Shown: positions 33,661-42,873, counted from the stretch's first letter. The stretch: DNA of 64,000 nt from Methylobacterium sp. PvR107 (GCF_017833295.1 NZ_JAFIBW010000001.1:1364001-1428000); one strand, 5' to 3'. Numbers and translations: made by a program. Notes: generated by a model not told the origin, from the sequence alone.

Positions 33661-34845
33661 TCAGCCGCGCCGCGCCCCCGCGATCGCTCGTTCGTAGAGC
33701 GCCAAGGTCTCGCGCCCGAGGCTCGCCCGGCTGAAGCGCCCGGCCGCCGCCAGGGCGCGGGCGCGGTAGGCGCGGCGCAGCGCCGGATCGGTGAGGAGCG
33801 GACGCAGGGCGTCGGCGAGGGCCGGTCCGGTTACGGCCGCGGCCAGGGGGCCGGCGCCGGGTGCGCCGACGAAGGCGCGGGCGCTCGCATCCTCGGCGCA
33901 GGCCACGACCGGTCGGCCATAGGCGAGGGCCTCCTGGTAGACGAGGCCGAAGCTCTCGTAGCGCGAGGGCGCGAGCACCGCATGGGCCTCGGCATACGCC
34001 GACGACAGCGCCCGGCCGTCGATCCGGCCCCGGGCCTGGATGTGCCGCCGCGCCGCCTCGGGCAGATCGACCGGGAGGTCACCCGGCGGAACGCCGACGA
34101 GGTCGAGCCGGAAGGATGGCAGCGCGCCTGCTGCCCGCTCGGCGCCGAGGATCGCGATTGCATCGAGAAGCGCGTCGAACCCCTTGCGCGCCTCGGCCCG
34201 CCCGACGAAGAGCAGGCGGACCGGGTCCGCCGCCTCCGGATAGGCGGCGCTTCGCGCAGCGGCGGCAGCCTCGGGGGGAAGGCTGAGACCGATCACGGCT
34301 TCGGGCTGCCGTCCGGCGAGCCCGTAGGCCCGGGCGATCACCGCCGCGTGCGCCGCGGTGTTGGCGATAAGCCCGGCGCTCCCTCGAGCCTGGCGGCGCT
34401 CCAGGCCGTCGGCCGCCCACCCGTCGAGCCCGTTCCGCAGGCTGCCGGCCGGGGCGCGTGTGAAGGCGGCCGGCGTCGAGCTGCGGGTGACCAGCGGCAG
34501 ATCCCGGCGGCCGGCGAGCAGCGCGGCTGGCGCGTACCAGTTCGTCGCCTCGATGAGGTCGAAGGGCGCCGCGTCGTGCGCCGCCAGCACGGCGCGCCGG
34601 AAGGCGAGCGGGGCGGCGAGATGACCCGCGCAGCCCCAGACGCGCAGGTTCGCCAGGGAGGACGCGGGCGCCAGGGCAAGGCCCGACACGGTGACCCCGC
34701 GGATCCGTTCAAGTCCGGTCCGGTCGAGGGTAAAGACCGTGACGCCCGCTCCGGCTTCGACCAGGCTTTCGGCGATCTCCCGGGCGGCGGTCGAGAGCCC
34801 GCTCGGGGATGGCGGGTAGTCCCAGGCCAGGAGGGCGGTGCGCAT
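33661..34845 (-). CDS. GT4-family glycosyltransferase
   Basis: 394 aa. GT-B fold: N-terminal acceptor domain begins MRTALLAWDYPPSPSGLSTA, and the C-terminal donor domain has SRYESFGLVYQEALAYGRPV, the EX7E motif that binds the nucleotide sugar. Its ATG overlaps the stop of the next upstream GT4 gene (ATGA), so the two are coupled. No signal peptide; cytoplasmic or membrane-associated. Confidence 0.85.
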   Translation of the reverse strand: MRTALLAWDYPPSPSGLSTAAREIAESLVEAGAGVTVFTLDRTGLERIRGVTVSGLALAPASSLANLRVWGCAGHLAAPLAFRRAVLAAHDAAPFDLIEATNWYAPAALLAGRRDLPLVTRSSTPAAFTRAPAGSLRNGLDGWAADGLERRQARGSAGLIANTAAHAAVIARAYGLAGRQPEAVIGLSLPPEAAAAARSAAYPEAADPVRLLFVGRAEARKGFDALLDAIAILGAERAAGALPSFRLDLVGVPPGDLPVDLPEAARRHIQARGRIDGRALSSAYAEAHAVLAPSRYESFGLVYQEALAYGRPVVACAEDASARAFVGAPGAGPLAAAVTGPALADALRPLLTDPALRRAYRARALAAAGRFSRASLGRETLALYERAIAGARRG

Positions 34846-35885
34846 CAGGCGGCGAGCAGGCGACGGTAGAGGGAGAGGTAGTCCCGCGCCATGCGCTCGG
34901 CGGTGAAGCGCTCCTCGAACCGGCGCCGAATCCCGGCCCGGTCGAGCTGGCCGATCCGGGCGAGCGCCGCAACCGCCTCGACCTCGGTGGAGACGATGAA
35001 GCCCGTCACACCATCCTCGACGATCTCGGGGACCGAGCCGCGATCCCAGGCGACCACCGGGGTTCCGCAGGCCATCGCCTCGATCATCACGAGGCCGAAA
35101 GGCTCAGGCCAGTCGATCGGGAACAGGAGCGCCCGGGCGCCCCCCAGGAGCTCGCCTTTCTGGGCATCGTCGACGGGGCCGAGATAGGTCGCGTCGGCAC
35201 CGAGGAGCGGACGCACCTGGGCATCGAAATAGTCCGGGTTGCCAACATCGACCGTGCCGCCGAGCCGGATCGGCAAGCCGGCGGCGCGGGCGACGCGGAT
35301 CGCCACGTCGGGCCGCTTCTGGTCGGTCATGCGGCCCACGAAGGCGACATGGTCGTCCGGCGCGGCGCGCAGGCCGTAGCGGGTCCGGTCGATGCCGTGA
35401 TGCACGATGCCGGCCCGGTTTGCGGGCGGGATGCCGGCGGCCTGCGCGGCCGAGATCGCGGCCACCGGCAGGTCCGGGAACCCGGCGAAGAACAGAGCCC
35501 GGTCGAGCTCGTCCACCCGCCAGTGGATAGTGGTCAGGCTGTGCCGGCGACGCGGGCCCAGGAGAGCCGCATGCGCGAATTCGCCGTGGCAATGGACGAT
35601 GTCGAACTCGTCGAGCCGCCGGCGCAGGGCCTCCAACTGCAGGGCGTCCAGGGCGGCCGGCACCCCCGGTGCGACGCGCCCATATTGCCGCTCCAACGCC
35701 GCAAGACTCGGGTAATCGCCGATGCGAGGCAAGTCTGTCGCACTGTCCGAGGAAGCAAACAATGTTAGTTCGACACCCAAGCTTCGCAGCGCCGTGCTGA
35801 GATCGTGCACAACCCGCTCGGTGCCGCCATGATGGCCTGGGGGAACGGGAAAAATGTTTGGCGCGATCTGGGCAATGCGAAGCAC
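34845..35885 (-). CDS. GT4-family glycosyltransferase
   Basis: 346 aa from a GTG at 35885, with AGAGG about 6 nt ahead; this start puts IAQIAPNIFPVPPGHHGGTE at the N-terminus, the expected first strand and glycine loop of GT4. The donor-site EX7E motif is in PEPFGLVMIEAMACGTPVVA. It is divergent from the sucrose-phosphate synthase gene across a 93-nt promoter region with repeated sites. A diverged paralog is the GT4 at 41078 (EAYTWNLAEGLASRGHAVTL versus ERVVHDLSTALRSLGVELTL). Confidence 0.85.
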   Translation of the reverse strand: MLRIAQIAPNIFPVPPGHHGGTERVVHDLSTALRSLGVELTLFASSDSATDLPRIGDYPSLAALERQYGRVAPGVPAALDALQLEALRRRLDEFDIVHCHGEFAHAALLGPRRRHSLTTIHWRVDELDRALFFAGFPDLPVAAISAAQAAGIPPANRAGIVHHGIDRTRYGLRAAPDDHVAFVGRMTDQKRPDVAIRVARAAGLPIRLGGTVDVGNPDYFDAQVRPLLGADATYLGPVDDAQKGELLGGARALLFPIDWPEPFGLVMIEAMACGTPVVAWDRGSVPEIVEDGVTGFIVSTEVEAVAALARIGQLDRAGIRRRFEERFTAERMARDYLSLYRRLLAA

Positions 35886-35978
35886 GGCGACCTCTTTACA
35901 TATGTTAGGCCGCGTCGGAGCGGCCGCTTTACATAGGTTAACGCCTGTGGACTGTCCGGAAGCCGCAGCGCGCGCCTG
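35886..35978. promoter_or_regulatory. Divergent promoter region with two near-identical sites
   Basis: Two copies of a 13-nt element, TTTACATATGTTA (35895-35907) and TTTACATAGGTTA (35928-35940), lie in the same orientation 33 nt apart, about three helical turns. Each is close to palindromic (TTTACAT/ATGTTA). They sit between the divergent GT4 and sucrose-phosphate synthase genes and are probable operators or paired promoter elements. Confidence 0.6.
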
Positions 35979-38030
35979 ATGTTCATCCTGCATATCGCCC
36001 TGCAGGGCTGCCTGCGTGGCGACGGCGTCGTCTACGGTCTCACCGCCGACACCGGCGGCCATATCCGCTACCTGCTGGATCTCGTCGCGGCCTCGGTTCA
36101 GGATCGCGATCTCACGCGCATCGCGGTGGCGACCCGTCTGTTTCGCGGCCCCCTCGGCGCCGTCTACGCCGTGCCCGAAGAGCCGATCGGCGACAAGGTC
36201 ACGCTCGTGCGGCTCGCGAGCGCGTCCCCGGACTACCGCGCCAAGGAGGCGATGCACGCCGAGGTTGCGTCCTTCGCGGAGAACCTGATCACCTGGATCG
36301 CCGCGCAGGACCGGGCGCCGGATTTCATCCACGCGCATTACGCGGACGCCGCGACGGTGGCGGCCCTGGTGGAGGACCGCCTCGGCATCCCCTTCGTATT
36401 CACGGCCCATTCCCTCGGCCGCGTGAAGGCGACGATGCTGGGCACGGTCCCCGTCCGGCCCGATCTCGCGCGCCGGATCGCCGCCGAGGAAGAGGCCCTG
36501 GCGCTAGCCCAGCTCGTCATCGCGTCCTCGCGGGACGAGGCGGAGGTGCAGTACGCCGGCTACGCGGCCTACGACCCCGGGCGCGTTCGGGTCCTGCCTC
36601 CGGGCAGCGACCTCGCCCGCTTCGCCGCGGCCCAGACCCATTCCCGGGTGGACGCGGCGATCGACCGCTTCCTCGACGATCCGGACAGGCCGGCGATCCT
36701 GGCGCTTGCCCGGCCGGTAGCGCGCAAGAACCTCGCGGCGCTGGTGCGTGCCTACGGCGAGAACCCTGCGCTCCAGGCCCGCGCCAATCTCGTCATCGTC
36801 GCCGGAACCCGCGACGACATCGATACCCTCGACGGCGACATGGCCGCGACGATGCGCGACCTCCTGGTCCTGATCGATCGCTACGACCTTTACGGGCGGG
36901 TCGCCTACCCGAAGACGCATCGTCCGGAGGACGTTCCGGCCATCTACGCCTATGCCCGGTCCCGGGGCGGCCTGTTCGTCAACCCGGCCCTCAACGAGCC
37001 CTTCGGCCTGACGCTGCTGGAGGCCTCGGCGGCCGGCCTGCCGCTGGTCGCCACCGATAGCGGCGGGCCCAACGACATCGTCGAGACCTGCGGCAACGGG
37101 CTCTTGGTCGATCCCCGAGCCCCCGGGGCGATCGCCGAGGCCTGCCTGCGGATCCTGGGCGATCCGGCCCTCTACGCGCGCTGCGTGGCTGGCGGCGCCC
37201 GGGCGGCCGCAGCCTACGACTGGGACCGGCACGCCGCCCGCTATCACGTCCTGCTGCGCGCGCTGCTGGCCCCGAAGCCGCCCGCCCAGGCGCCCCGGCA
37301 GCTGCTGGTCTGCGATATCGACAACACGCTGGTCGGCTGCGACGCGGGGCTGGAGATCTTCCGCCGGTGGCGCAGCTGGCAGGCGGGGCTGGCCTTCGGC
37401 GTCGCCACCGGCCGGTCCTTCCACAGTGCCATGGCGGTGCTGGAGCAGCAGGACAGCCCCCGACCCCAGGTGATGATCACTTCGGTCGGGTCCGAGATCT
37501 ACCATCTCGACGCCAACGGCGTGACCTACACGGCGGACGCGGTGTGGCGCCGGATGATCGAGCCCGGCTGGGATCGGCCCGCGGTGCAGGCGGCCCTCGA
37601 TGGGCTCGACGGGCTGAGTCCCCAGGGTCCTTTGGAGCAGCGGGCCTTGAAGCTCAGCTACTTCGGCGATCCGGTGGCCGCACGGCGCGTCCGCGCGCAT
37701 CTGGCACAGTCCGGTATCGCCGCGCGCGTGATCCACAGTCACGGCCGGTACCTCGACATCCTGCCGGAGGCGGCCTCGAAGGGGACCGCCGTCGACCACG
37801 TCCGGGCCCTCTACGACCTGCCGGAGCGCGCCGTGTTCGTGGCCGGCGATTCCGGCAACGACATCGAGATGCTGGGCGCCCGGGTGCAGGCGATCATCGT
37901 GGCGAACTACTCCGACGATCTGGCGAGCCATGCCGCCCTGAAGCACTCCTACGTGGCCCGCCGGACCCATGCCCGGGGCATCATCGAGGGCGTGTCTCAC
38001 TTCCGACGGATGCCGGCCGATGTCGGCTGA
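35979..38030 (+). CDS. Bifunctional sucrose-phosphate synthase/sucrose-phosphate phosphatase
   Basis: 683 aa. Residues about 1-435 are a GT4 sucrose-phosphate synthase: start IALQGCLRGDGVVYGLTADT with GGH for substrate binding, HYADAATVAALVEDRLG, and the donor motif NEPFGLTLLEASAAGLPLVA. Residues about 440-683 are an HAD phosphatase with catalytic Asp in CDIDNTLVGCD and the metal motif GDSGNDIEM. Together they make sucrose-6-phosphate from UDP-(or ADP-)glucose and fructose-6-phosphate, then free sucrose. Sucrose is a compatible solute in several methylotrophs. The ATG at 35979 is the first after the repeat sites. It heads a five-gene glycosyltransferase operon. Confidence 0.9.
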   Translation: MFILHIALQGCLRGDGVVYGLTADTGGHIRYLLDLVAASVQDRDLTRIAVATRLFRGPLGAVYAVPEEPIGDKVTLVRLASASPDYRAKEAMHAEVASFAENLITWIAAQDRAPDFIHAHYADAATVAALVEDRLGIPFVFTAHSLGRVKATMLGTVPVRPDLARRIAAEEEALALAQLVIASSRDEAEVQYAGYAAYDPGRVRVLPPGSDLARFAAAQTHSRVDAAIDRFLDDPDRPAILALARPVARKNLAALVRAYGENPALQARANLVIVAGTRDDIDTLDGDMAATMRDLLVLIDRYDLYGRVAYPKTHRPEDVPAIYAYARSRGGLFVNPALNEPFGLTLLEASAAGLPLVATDSGGPNDIVETCGNGLLVDPRAPGAIAEACLRILGDPALYARCVAGGARAAAAYDWDRHAARYHVLLRALLAPKPPAQAPRQLLVCDIDNTLVGCDAGLEIFRRWRSWQAGLAFGVATGRSFHSAMAVLEQQDSPRPQVMITSVGSEIYHLDANGVTYTADAVWRRMIEPGWDRPAVQAALDGLDGLSPQGPLEQRALKLSYFGDPVAARRVRAHLAQSGIAARVIHSHGRYLDILPEAASKGTAVDHVRALYDLPERAVFVAGDSGNDIEMLGARVQAIIVANYSDDLASHAALKHSYVARRTHARGIIEGVSHFRRMPADVG

Positions 38031-38925
38031 AGCGCTGTCCGACGAAGTGGATGCCGGGGCGGCGCCCGCTCCCAGCGTCCTGACCCTGGTCCGCGGCCGT
38101 GCCGACCGCCTGCGCAACCTGATGCGCGGGCTTGCCCGTCAGACCCTGCCCCCGCGCGAGCTGGTCATCGCTTGGATGCAGCCGGAGCGCGCGCCGGACC
38201 TGCCCGATCCGGGCTGCCCGGTCCGGCACCTCCACCTGCCGGGCGAGCCGATGCCCCTCGCCGCCGCGCGCAACCGGGCTGCCGAGGCGGCCCGCGCGGA
38301 ACTCCTCGTCTTCCTGGACGTGGATTGCATTCCCTCGCCGACGCTGACGGCCGCCTATGCGCGGGCCGGCGCCACGGCGCGCGGCCTCTTCCTCGGCGAG
38401 ATCCTCTACCTGCCGCCCGGGGCGGTTGTCGGCCAACCCGATCCGCCGGTGCTCGACCGGTTGGGGCGTCCCCATCCGGCCCGGCCCGGCCTCCCCGAAA
38501 CCGGCTTGCGGCCGGAACCCGATGCCGGCCAATTGTGGGGCCTGTCCTTCGCGCTGCCCGCCGCTTCCTGGCGGGCGGTCGGCGGCATGGACGAGGCCTT
38601 CGTGGGCTACGGCGGCGAGGAGACGGACCTCGCCGCCCGGCTCGCCGCCTCCGGCCTGCCGACCTTCTGGGTCGCGGGCGCGCGGGCCTACCACCAACAC
38701 CATCCGGTCCACGTGCCGCCGCTGCAGCATTTTGCGTCGATCCTCGCCAACGCGGCGCGGTTCCGGGCGCGGCACGGGCGCTGGTGCATGACCTACTGGC
38801 TCGACCAGTTCCGCGCGGCCGGGCTGATCGACTGGGACGCGGACGCCCCGGCGATCCGCCTGATCCGCCCGCCGACCGAACCCGAGATCGCCGCCGCCCT
38901 GCGGCCCGACGCCTTGTTCTCCTGA
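38020..38925 (+). CDS. GT2-family glycosyltransferase (GT7C-like), paralog A
   Basis: 301 aa from ATG 38020, overlapping the SPS-SPP stop by 11 nt. GT-A features: VLTLVRGRADRLRNLMRGLA strand, DxD in VFLDVDCIPSP, and GGMDEAFVGYGGEETDLAAR, the acceptor/galactosyl-type motif. ARAYHQHHPVHVPPLQH and WLDQFRAAGLIDWD are shared with the GT2 at 40134, so the two are duplicates placed either side of the GT28-like gene. Sugar specificity unknown. Confidence 0.82.
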   Translation: MSAEALSDEVDAGAAPAPSVLTLVRGRADRLRNLMRGLARQTLPPRELVIAWMQPERAPDLPDPGCPVRHLHLPGEPMPLAAARNRAAEAARAELLVFLDVDCIPSPTLTAAYARAGATARGLFLGEILYLPPGAVVGQPDPPVLDRLGRPHPARPGLPETGLRPEPDAGQLWGLSFALPAASWRAVGGMDEAFVGYGGEETDLAARLAASGLPTFWVAGARAYHQHHPVHVPPLQHFASILANAARFRARHGRWCMTYWLDQFRAAGLIDWDADAPAIRLIRPPTEPEIAAALRPDALFS

Positions 38926-38946
38926 GATCGAGCCCGAACCCCTGCC

Positions 38947-40092
38947 ATGAAGAAGCCGATCGCGTTCTTCGTCCATCACCAGGGTCGCGGCCACGCCAAC
39001 CGCACGATGGCGGTGGCGGCCGAATTCGCCCGCGACCGGCCGGTCTCGGTCCTGACTGCGGATCCGAGCCTGTTCGACGGCTTCCCGCGCGACATCGAGA
39101 TCGTGGCTTTACCGAACATGATCGGCGCCGCGGTGCCGACCGCGCGCCTCTACGCCGAGCCGACCCCACAGGTGATGCACTGCGTCCCCCTGGGCCTGAC
39201 CGAGATGCGCCGGACCATGCGGTCCATCCTCGACCATCTGGACACGCGCGAGGTCGGGCTGTTCGTGGTCGACGTCTCGGCGGAGATCGCGCTTCTATCC
39301 CGCATCGCCAGCGTGCCCGCCGTGCAGATCCGCATGCATGGCGACCGCTCCGATATCGGCCATGTCGGCGCATACGAGGCCTGCGTCGGGATGCTCGCCC
39401 CCTTCGACGCGCGCCTGGAGCAGGACGATTACCCGGCGCATCTGCGCGCCAAGACCTTCTACAGCGGTGGCCTGTGCACCAGCGTCGACCGGGTGCCGGA
39501 GCGCGCGGAGGCGCGCGCCAAGCTCGGCCTCGATCCCGACCGGGAGATCGTCGTGGCGGTGACCGGCGGCGGCGGCAGCGGTACGCCCTACGCGCCGCTC
39601 ACGGTCGCCGCCCGCGCCGCCCCCGACGCCCTGTGGCTCACCCTCGGGCCGACCCACCGCGAGGGCCACGAGACCGATTTTGCCAATTTGCGCGAACTTG
39701 GCTGGGTGTCCTCGGTCACCGATTATCTCGCCGCCGCCGACATCGTGATCGCCTCGGCGGGGGACAACACGATCCACGAGGTCGCCCGGGTCGGCGGCCG
39801 CCTGATCGTGATGCCGGAATGGCGCTACTTCGCCGAGCAGACCCGCAAGGCCGAGGCTCTGGTTCGCCTCGACGCCGCCGTGCAGGCCCCGATCTGGCCC
39901 GGCGACCTCCAGGGCTGGCGCGATCTCCTCGCCCGCGCCCGTGGGCTCGACGGAGCCGCCCTGCGCGCCCTCTACGCCCAGGACGCCGCGGCCCGCGCCG
40001 CCGGCTGGCTCGAAGGACTGACCGACGCCCTCTGGGACCTTGGACCCGCCGGAGTCGAACCCGCACCGCTGCACGGCATCGCGGCCGAGTGA
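38947..40092 (+). CDS. GT-B glycosyltransferase (GT28/MurG-like)
   Basis: 381 aa. The start KKPIAFFVHHQGRGHANRTM with GRGHANR is the acceptor-site loop of GT28-type enzymes. TGGGGSGTPYAPLTVAAR and the later SAGDNTIHEVARVGGRLIVM are the donor-domain features, including an acidic/uridine-binding loop. No signal peptide. It starts 21 nt after the first GT2 gene and its stop overlaps a GTG before the second GT2. It probably transfers one sugar onto a soluble or lipid acceptor in this operon's product. Confidence 0.82.
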   Translation: MKKPIAFFVHHQGRGHANRTMAVAAEFARDRPVSVLTADPSLFDGFPRDIEIVALPNMIGAAVPTARLYAEPTPQVMHCVPLGLTEMRRTMRSILDHLDTREVGLFVVDVSAEIALLSRIASVPAVQIRMHGDRSDIGHVGAYEACVGMLAPFDARLEQDDYPAHLRAKTFYSGGLCTSVDRVPERAEARAKLGLDPDREIVVAVTGGGGSGTPYAPLTVAARAAPDALWLTLGPTHREGHETDFANLRELGWVSSVTDYLAAADIVIASAGDNTIHEVARVGGRLIVMPEWRYFAEQTRKAEALVRLDAAVQAPIWPGDLQGWRDLLARARGLDGAALRALYAQDAAARAAGWLEGLTDALWDLGPAGVEPAPLHGIAAE

Positions 40093-40133
40093 CCACCGCC
40101 CTCCCCCCGCCTCAGCCGGAGCCCGATCGCCGC

Positions 40134-41081
40134 ATGTCCACCGTCTCCGTCGTGACCCTCGCGAAGGGGCGTCCGGCCCACCTGCGCAACGTGCTGCTCG
40201 GCCTGGAGCGTCAGACGCAGGCCCCCGCCGAGTTCATCGTCGCGGTAATGCAGGACGCGCCCTACGACCTGCCCGCGGTCGGCTTCCCCGTGCGCCAGAT
40301 CCTCGTGCCGGGCCGCGAATTGCCGCTCGCGGCCGCGCGCAACCGCGGCGTGGCGGCGGCCTCCGGCGACGCCGTGGCCTTCCTCGACGTCGATTGCATC
40401 CCGGCGCCCGATCTCGTCGCCGATTACGCGCAGGGGCTCTCCGAGCGCAACGGGCTGCTGATGGGCGAGGTGCTGCACCTGCCCGAACACGCCACGACGA
40501 GCGCCTGGGACTACGCCGGCCTTGAAGCCGTGTCGGAAAGGCATTCCGACCGCCGGGGGCCGCCGGTCTCGGGCATCGAGATCTGCAACGATTACCGCTG
40601 CTTCTGGTCGCTCAATTTCGCGATCCGACGGACCACCTTTCTGGCGACCGGCGGCTTCGACGAACGCTATACCGGCTACGGCGGCGAGGACACCGACTTC
40701 GGCAAGCTCCTCGACCGGCGCGGCATCCCGATCGCCTGGATGAAGGGCGCCCGCGCCTATCATCAGTACCACCCGCACCACATGCCGCCGGTCCATCACC
40801 TCGAGAGCGTGGTGCGCAACGCCGAATTGTTCGAGGCCAAGTGGGGCTACCGCACGATGGGCCACTGGCTCTACGCCTTCAAGGTGATGGGCCTGATCGA
40901 CGACACGCCCGAAACACCGATCCGCATCCTACGCCGGCCCGACGCCGCCGATCTCGCGCTGACCCGCCAGCAGAGCCACCAGCCCTACACCAACGCCGCC
41001 TCGGTGATCCGCGCCATCGAGGCCCGAGAGGATGCCGACGCCGCGGCGCGGGCTGATGCGCCGGCGCCGGTGACCGCGTGA
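40134..41081 (+). CDS. GT2-family glycosyltransferase (GT7C-like), paralog B
   Basis: 315 aa from ATG 40134; a GTG at 40089 that overlaps the previous stop is an alternative start with a Pro-rich head. Same layout as paralog A: TVSVVTLAKGRPAHLRNVLL, FLDVDCIPAPDLVADYA, GGFDERYTGYGGEDTDFGK and ARAYHQYHPHHMPPVHH. A DYRCFWSLNFAIRRTTF segment aligns with the WGLSFALPAASW region of A. The C-terminal tail is Asp/Ala-rich. Stop overlaps the next GT4 start. Confidence 0.82.
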   Translation: MSTVSVVTLAKGRPAHLRNVLLGLERQTQAPAEFIVAVMQDAPYDLPAVGFPVRQILVPGRELPLAAARNRGVAAASGDAVAFLDVDCIPAPDLVADYAQGLSERNGLLMGEVLHLPEHATTSAWDYAGLEAVSERHSDRRGPPVSGIEICNDYRCFWSLNFAIRRTTFLATGGFDERYTGYGGEDTDFGKLLDRRGIPIAWMKGARAYHQYHPHHMPPVHHLESVVRNAELFEAKWGYRTMGHWLYAFKVMGLIDDTPETPIRILRRPDAADLALTRQQSHQPYTNAASVIRAIEAREDADAAARADAPAPVTA

Positions 41082-42136
41082 GGATCGCGCTCCTCGCCCA
41101 TCTCCGTCACCCGATTGCCCCGCCCTTCGCGGGCGGCCTCGAAGCCTACACCTGGAATCTCGCCGAGGGCCTCGCCAGCCGCGGCCACGCGGTCACGCTG
41201 TTTGCCTCCGGCGACAGCGATGCGCGCTTCACCCTCGATCCCGTGATTCCGGCCCATCACGAGCGGAGCTACGCCGGCCTGGAGCACCGGGGCGATGCGG
41301 GCTTGGTAGCCCATCTCGACGCCGGCTACGCCGCTGCCTGCGACCGGATCGCCGCCGGGGGCTTCGACGTGCTTCACAACAACAGCCTGAGCCGCCTGCC
41401 GCTGGAGCCGCGCCGCACCGCCGCGATGCCCACCGTCACGTCGCTGCACGTGCCGGCCTACAGCGCCCTGCGCTGGTTCGTGCAGGCGAGCCCCGCCCCG
41501 GGACACCGGATCACCGCGACGTCCCGGGCGCAGCTCAATGCCTGGTGGCCGGACGGAGCGCCTCCAGAGGCATCGGTGCTCCACAACGGCATCGATCCCG
41601 CCGTCTGGCCCTACCGACCGCGCGGCGATGGCAGTGCGGTCTGGTGCGCGCGGATCACGCCGGACAAGGGCGCGCCGCACGCGATCGCGGCGGCGCGCCG
41701 GGCCGGGCTGCCGCTGACCCTGTTCGGCCCGATCGAGGAACCCGCTTACTGGGAGACGCAGGTCGCGCCGTTGCTCGGAGGATCGATCCGCTACGGCGGC
41801 CGCCTCGGCGGCGCCGCTTTGGCCGCGGAGGTCGGCCGCGCCTCCGTGTTCCTGACCACCCCATGCTGGGACGAGCCGTTCGGGCTGGCAGCGATCGAGG
41901 CGATGGCCTGCGGACTTCCGGTCGCCGGGTTCGCCCGGGGCGGCATCCCGGAGGTCGTCGGCGAAGGCGGATCCCTCGCCGCACCGGGGGACGCGGCGGG
42001 TCTGGCCTGCTCCATCGGCGAGGCCCTGGCGATCCCGCGGCCGGTCCCGCACGGGCGCGTTCTGCGCCTGTTTACCCGCGCGCGCTGGCTCGAGCGCTGC
42101 GAGGCGCTCTACGCGCAGGCCCGCTTCGGGGGGTGA
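41078..42136 (+). CDS. GT4-family glycosyltransferase
   Basis: 352 aa from a GTG at 41078 within the preceding stop (GTGA). N-terminal strand MRIALLAHLRHPIAPPFAGG with a glycine loop; C-terminal donor motif WDEPFGLAAIEAMACGLPVA (EX7E). It is the last gene of the sucrose-linked operon. No exporter, flippase or polymerase gene is in the operon, so the product is more likely an intracellular or membrane-bound glycoside than a polymer for export. Confidence 0.85.
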   Translation: MRIALLAHLRHPIAPPFAGGLEAYTWNLAEGLASRGHAVTLFASGDSDARFTLDPVIPAHHERSYAGLEHRGDAGLVAHLDAGYAAACDRIAAGGFDVLHNNSLSRLPLEPRRTAAMPTVTSLHVPAYSALRWFVQASPAPGHRITATSRAQLNAWWPDGAPPEASVLHNGIDPAVWPYRPRGDGSAVWCARITPDKGAPHAIAAARRAGLPLTLFGPIEEPAYWETQVAPLLGGSIRYGGRLGGAALAAEVGRASVFLTTPCWDEPFGLAAIEAMACGLPVAGFARGGIPEVVGEGGSLAAPGDAAGLACSIGEALAIPRPVPHGRVLRLFTRARWLERCEALYAQARFGG

Positions 42137-42229
42137 CCCCACGACTCCGACAGACGTCTGCTCGTCCTGCGCCTGTCCCATACCCGCACGCCAGAGTGAC
42201 ACGACCCGACAGGACCTAATCGCCACCCT

Positions 42230-42873
42230 TTGGCACGGCCGCCACCCCTTCGCGGATCCCCGGCTGCCTTGCGCCCCGGCGACCTGCAAGGCTGGCGCAG
42301 CATTCACCCCTACCTTGAGGAGGCGGTGATCGACGGCCGGCCCCGCGCGATCATCGAGATCGGCACTTGGAAGGGGGCCAGCGCCCTCGTTCTCGCTCGA
42401 ACCATGGCCGCACACGATGTCGCCGGCACCGTGATCTCGGTCGATACGTGGCTCGGAGCGGTCGACCTGGGGGCGGACGAGGCGCTCTTCGCGGAACGCG
42501 CCACCGCGCATGGCTATCCGAGCCTCCACCGGACCTTCCTGGCCAATGGGGTACGCGCCGGCATGACGGACCGCATCGTGCCATTCCGCTCGATTCGGTG
42601 AATGCCGCGGAACGTCTGCGTCTGCGGGACGTGACGGCCGATGTCATCCATCTCGATGCCGGGCACGAGGAGGCGTCCGTCGCGGCGGACCTGCGCGCGT
42701 GGTGGCCCATCCGGCGACAAGGAGGCCTCCTGATCGCCGACGATGACGATCGCCGGGGCGGCCGCTTCCCGGGTGTCACCCGGGCGGTCGATGCATTCTG
42801 CACCGAGGCCAAGCGCGGGGACCGTGGTCGCTGCGGGGCAAGTGCAAGATCATCAAGCCGGATTGGGGCCGGT
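42230..42873 (+). pseudogene. Frameshifted class I methyltransferase-like gene
   Basis: Segment one reads PRAIIEIGTWKGASALVLAR (SAM-binding glycine motif) to MTDRIVPFRS. A one-base shift near 42590 then gives LRDVTADVIHLDAGHEEASV and GGLLIADDDD. A second shift near 42825 gives WSLRGKCKIIKPDWGRLR. The three parts join into one Methyltransf_24-type protein of about 210 residues, found next to glycan clusters. With two frameshifts it is inactive unless sequencing errors are at fault. The start is uncertain (TTG 42230). Confidence 0.7.

Noticed and set aside
38172..41081. A 969-codon frame covering two GT2 genes and the GT28-like gene
   Set aside because: Only its last 315 codons (the GT2 from 40134) are protein-like; the rest is an Arg/Ala-rich alternative frame of other genes.
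31237..42136. The glycosyltransferase island as a capsule or exopolysaccharide locus
   Set aside because: No flippase, polymerase, chain-length or ABC export genes are present within it.
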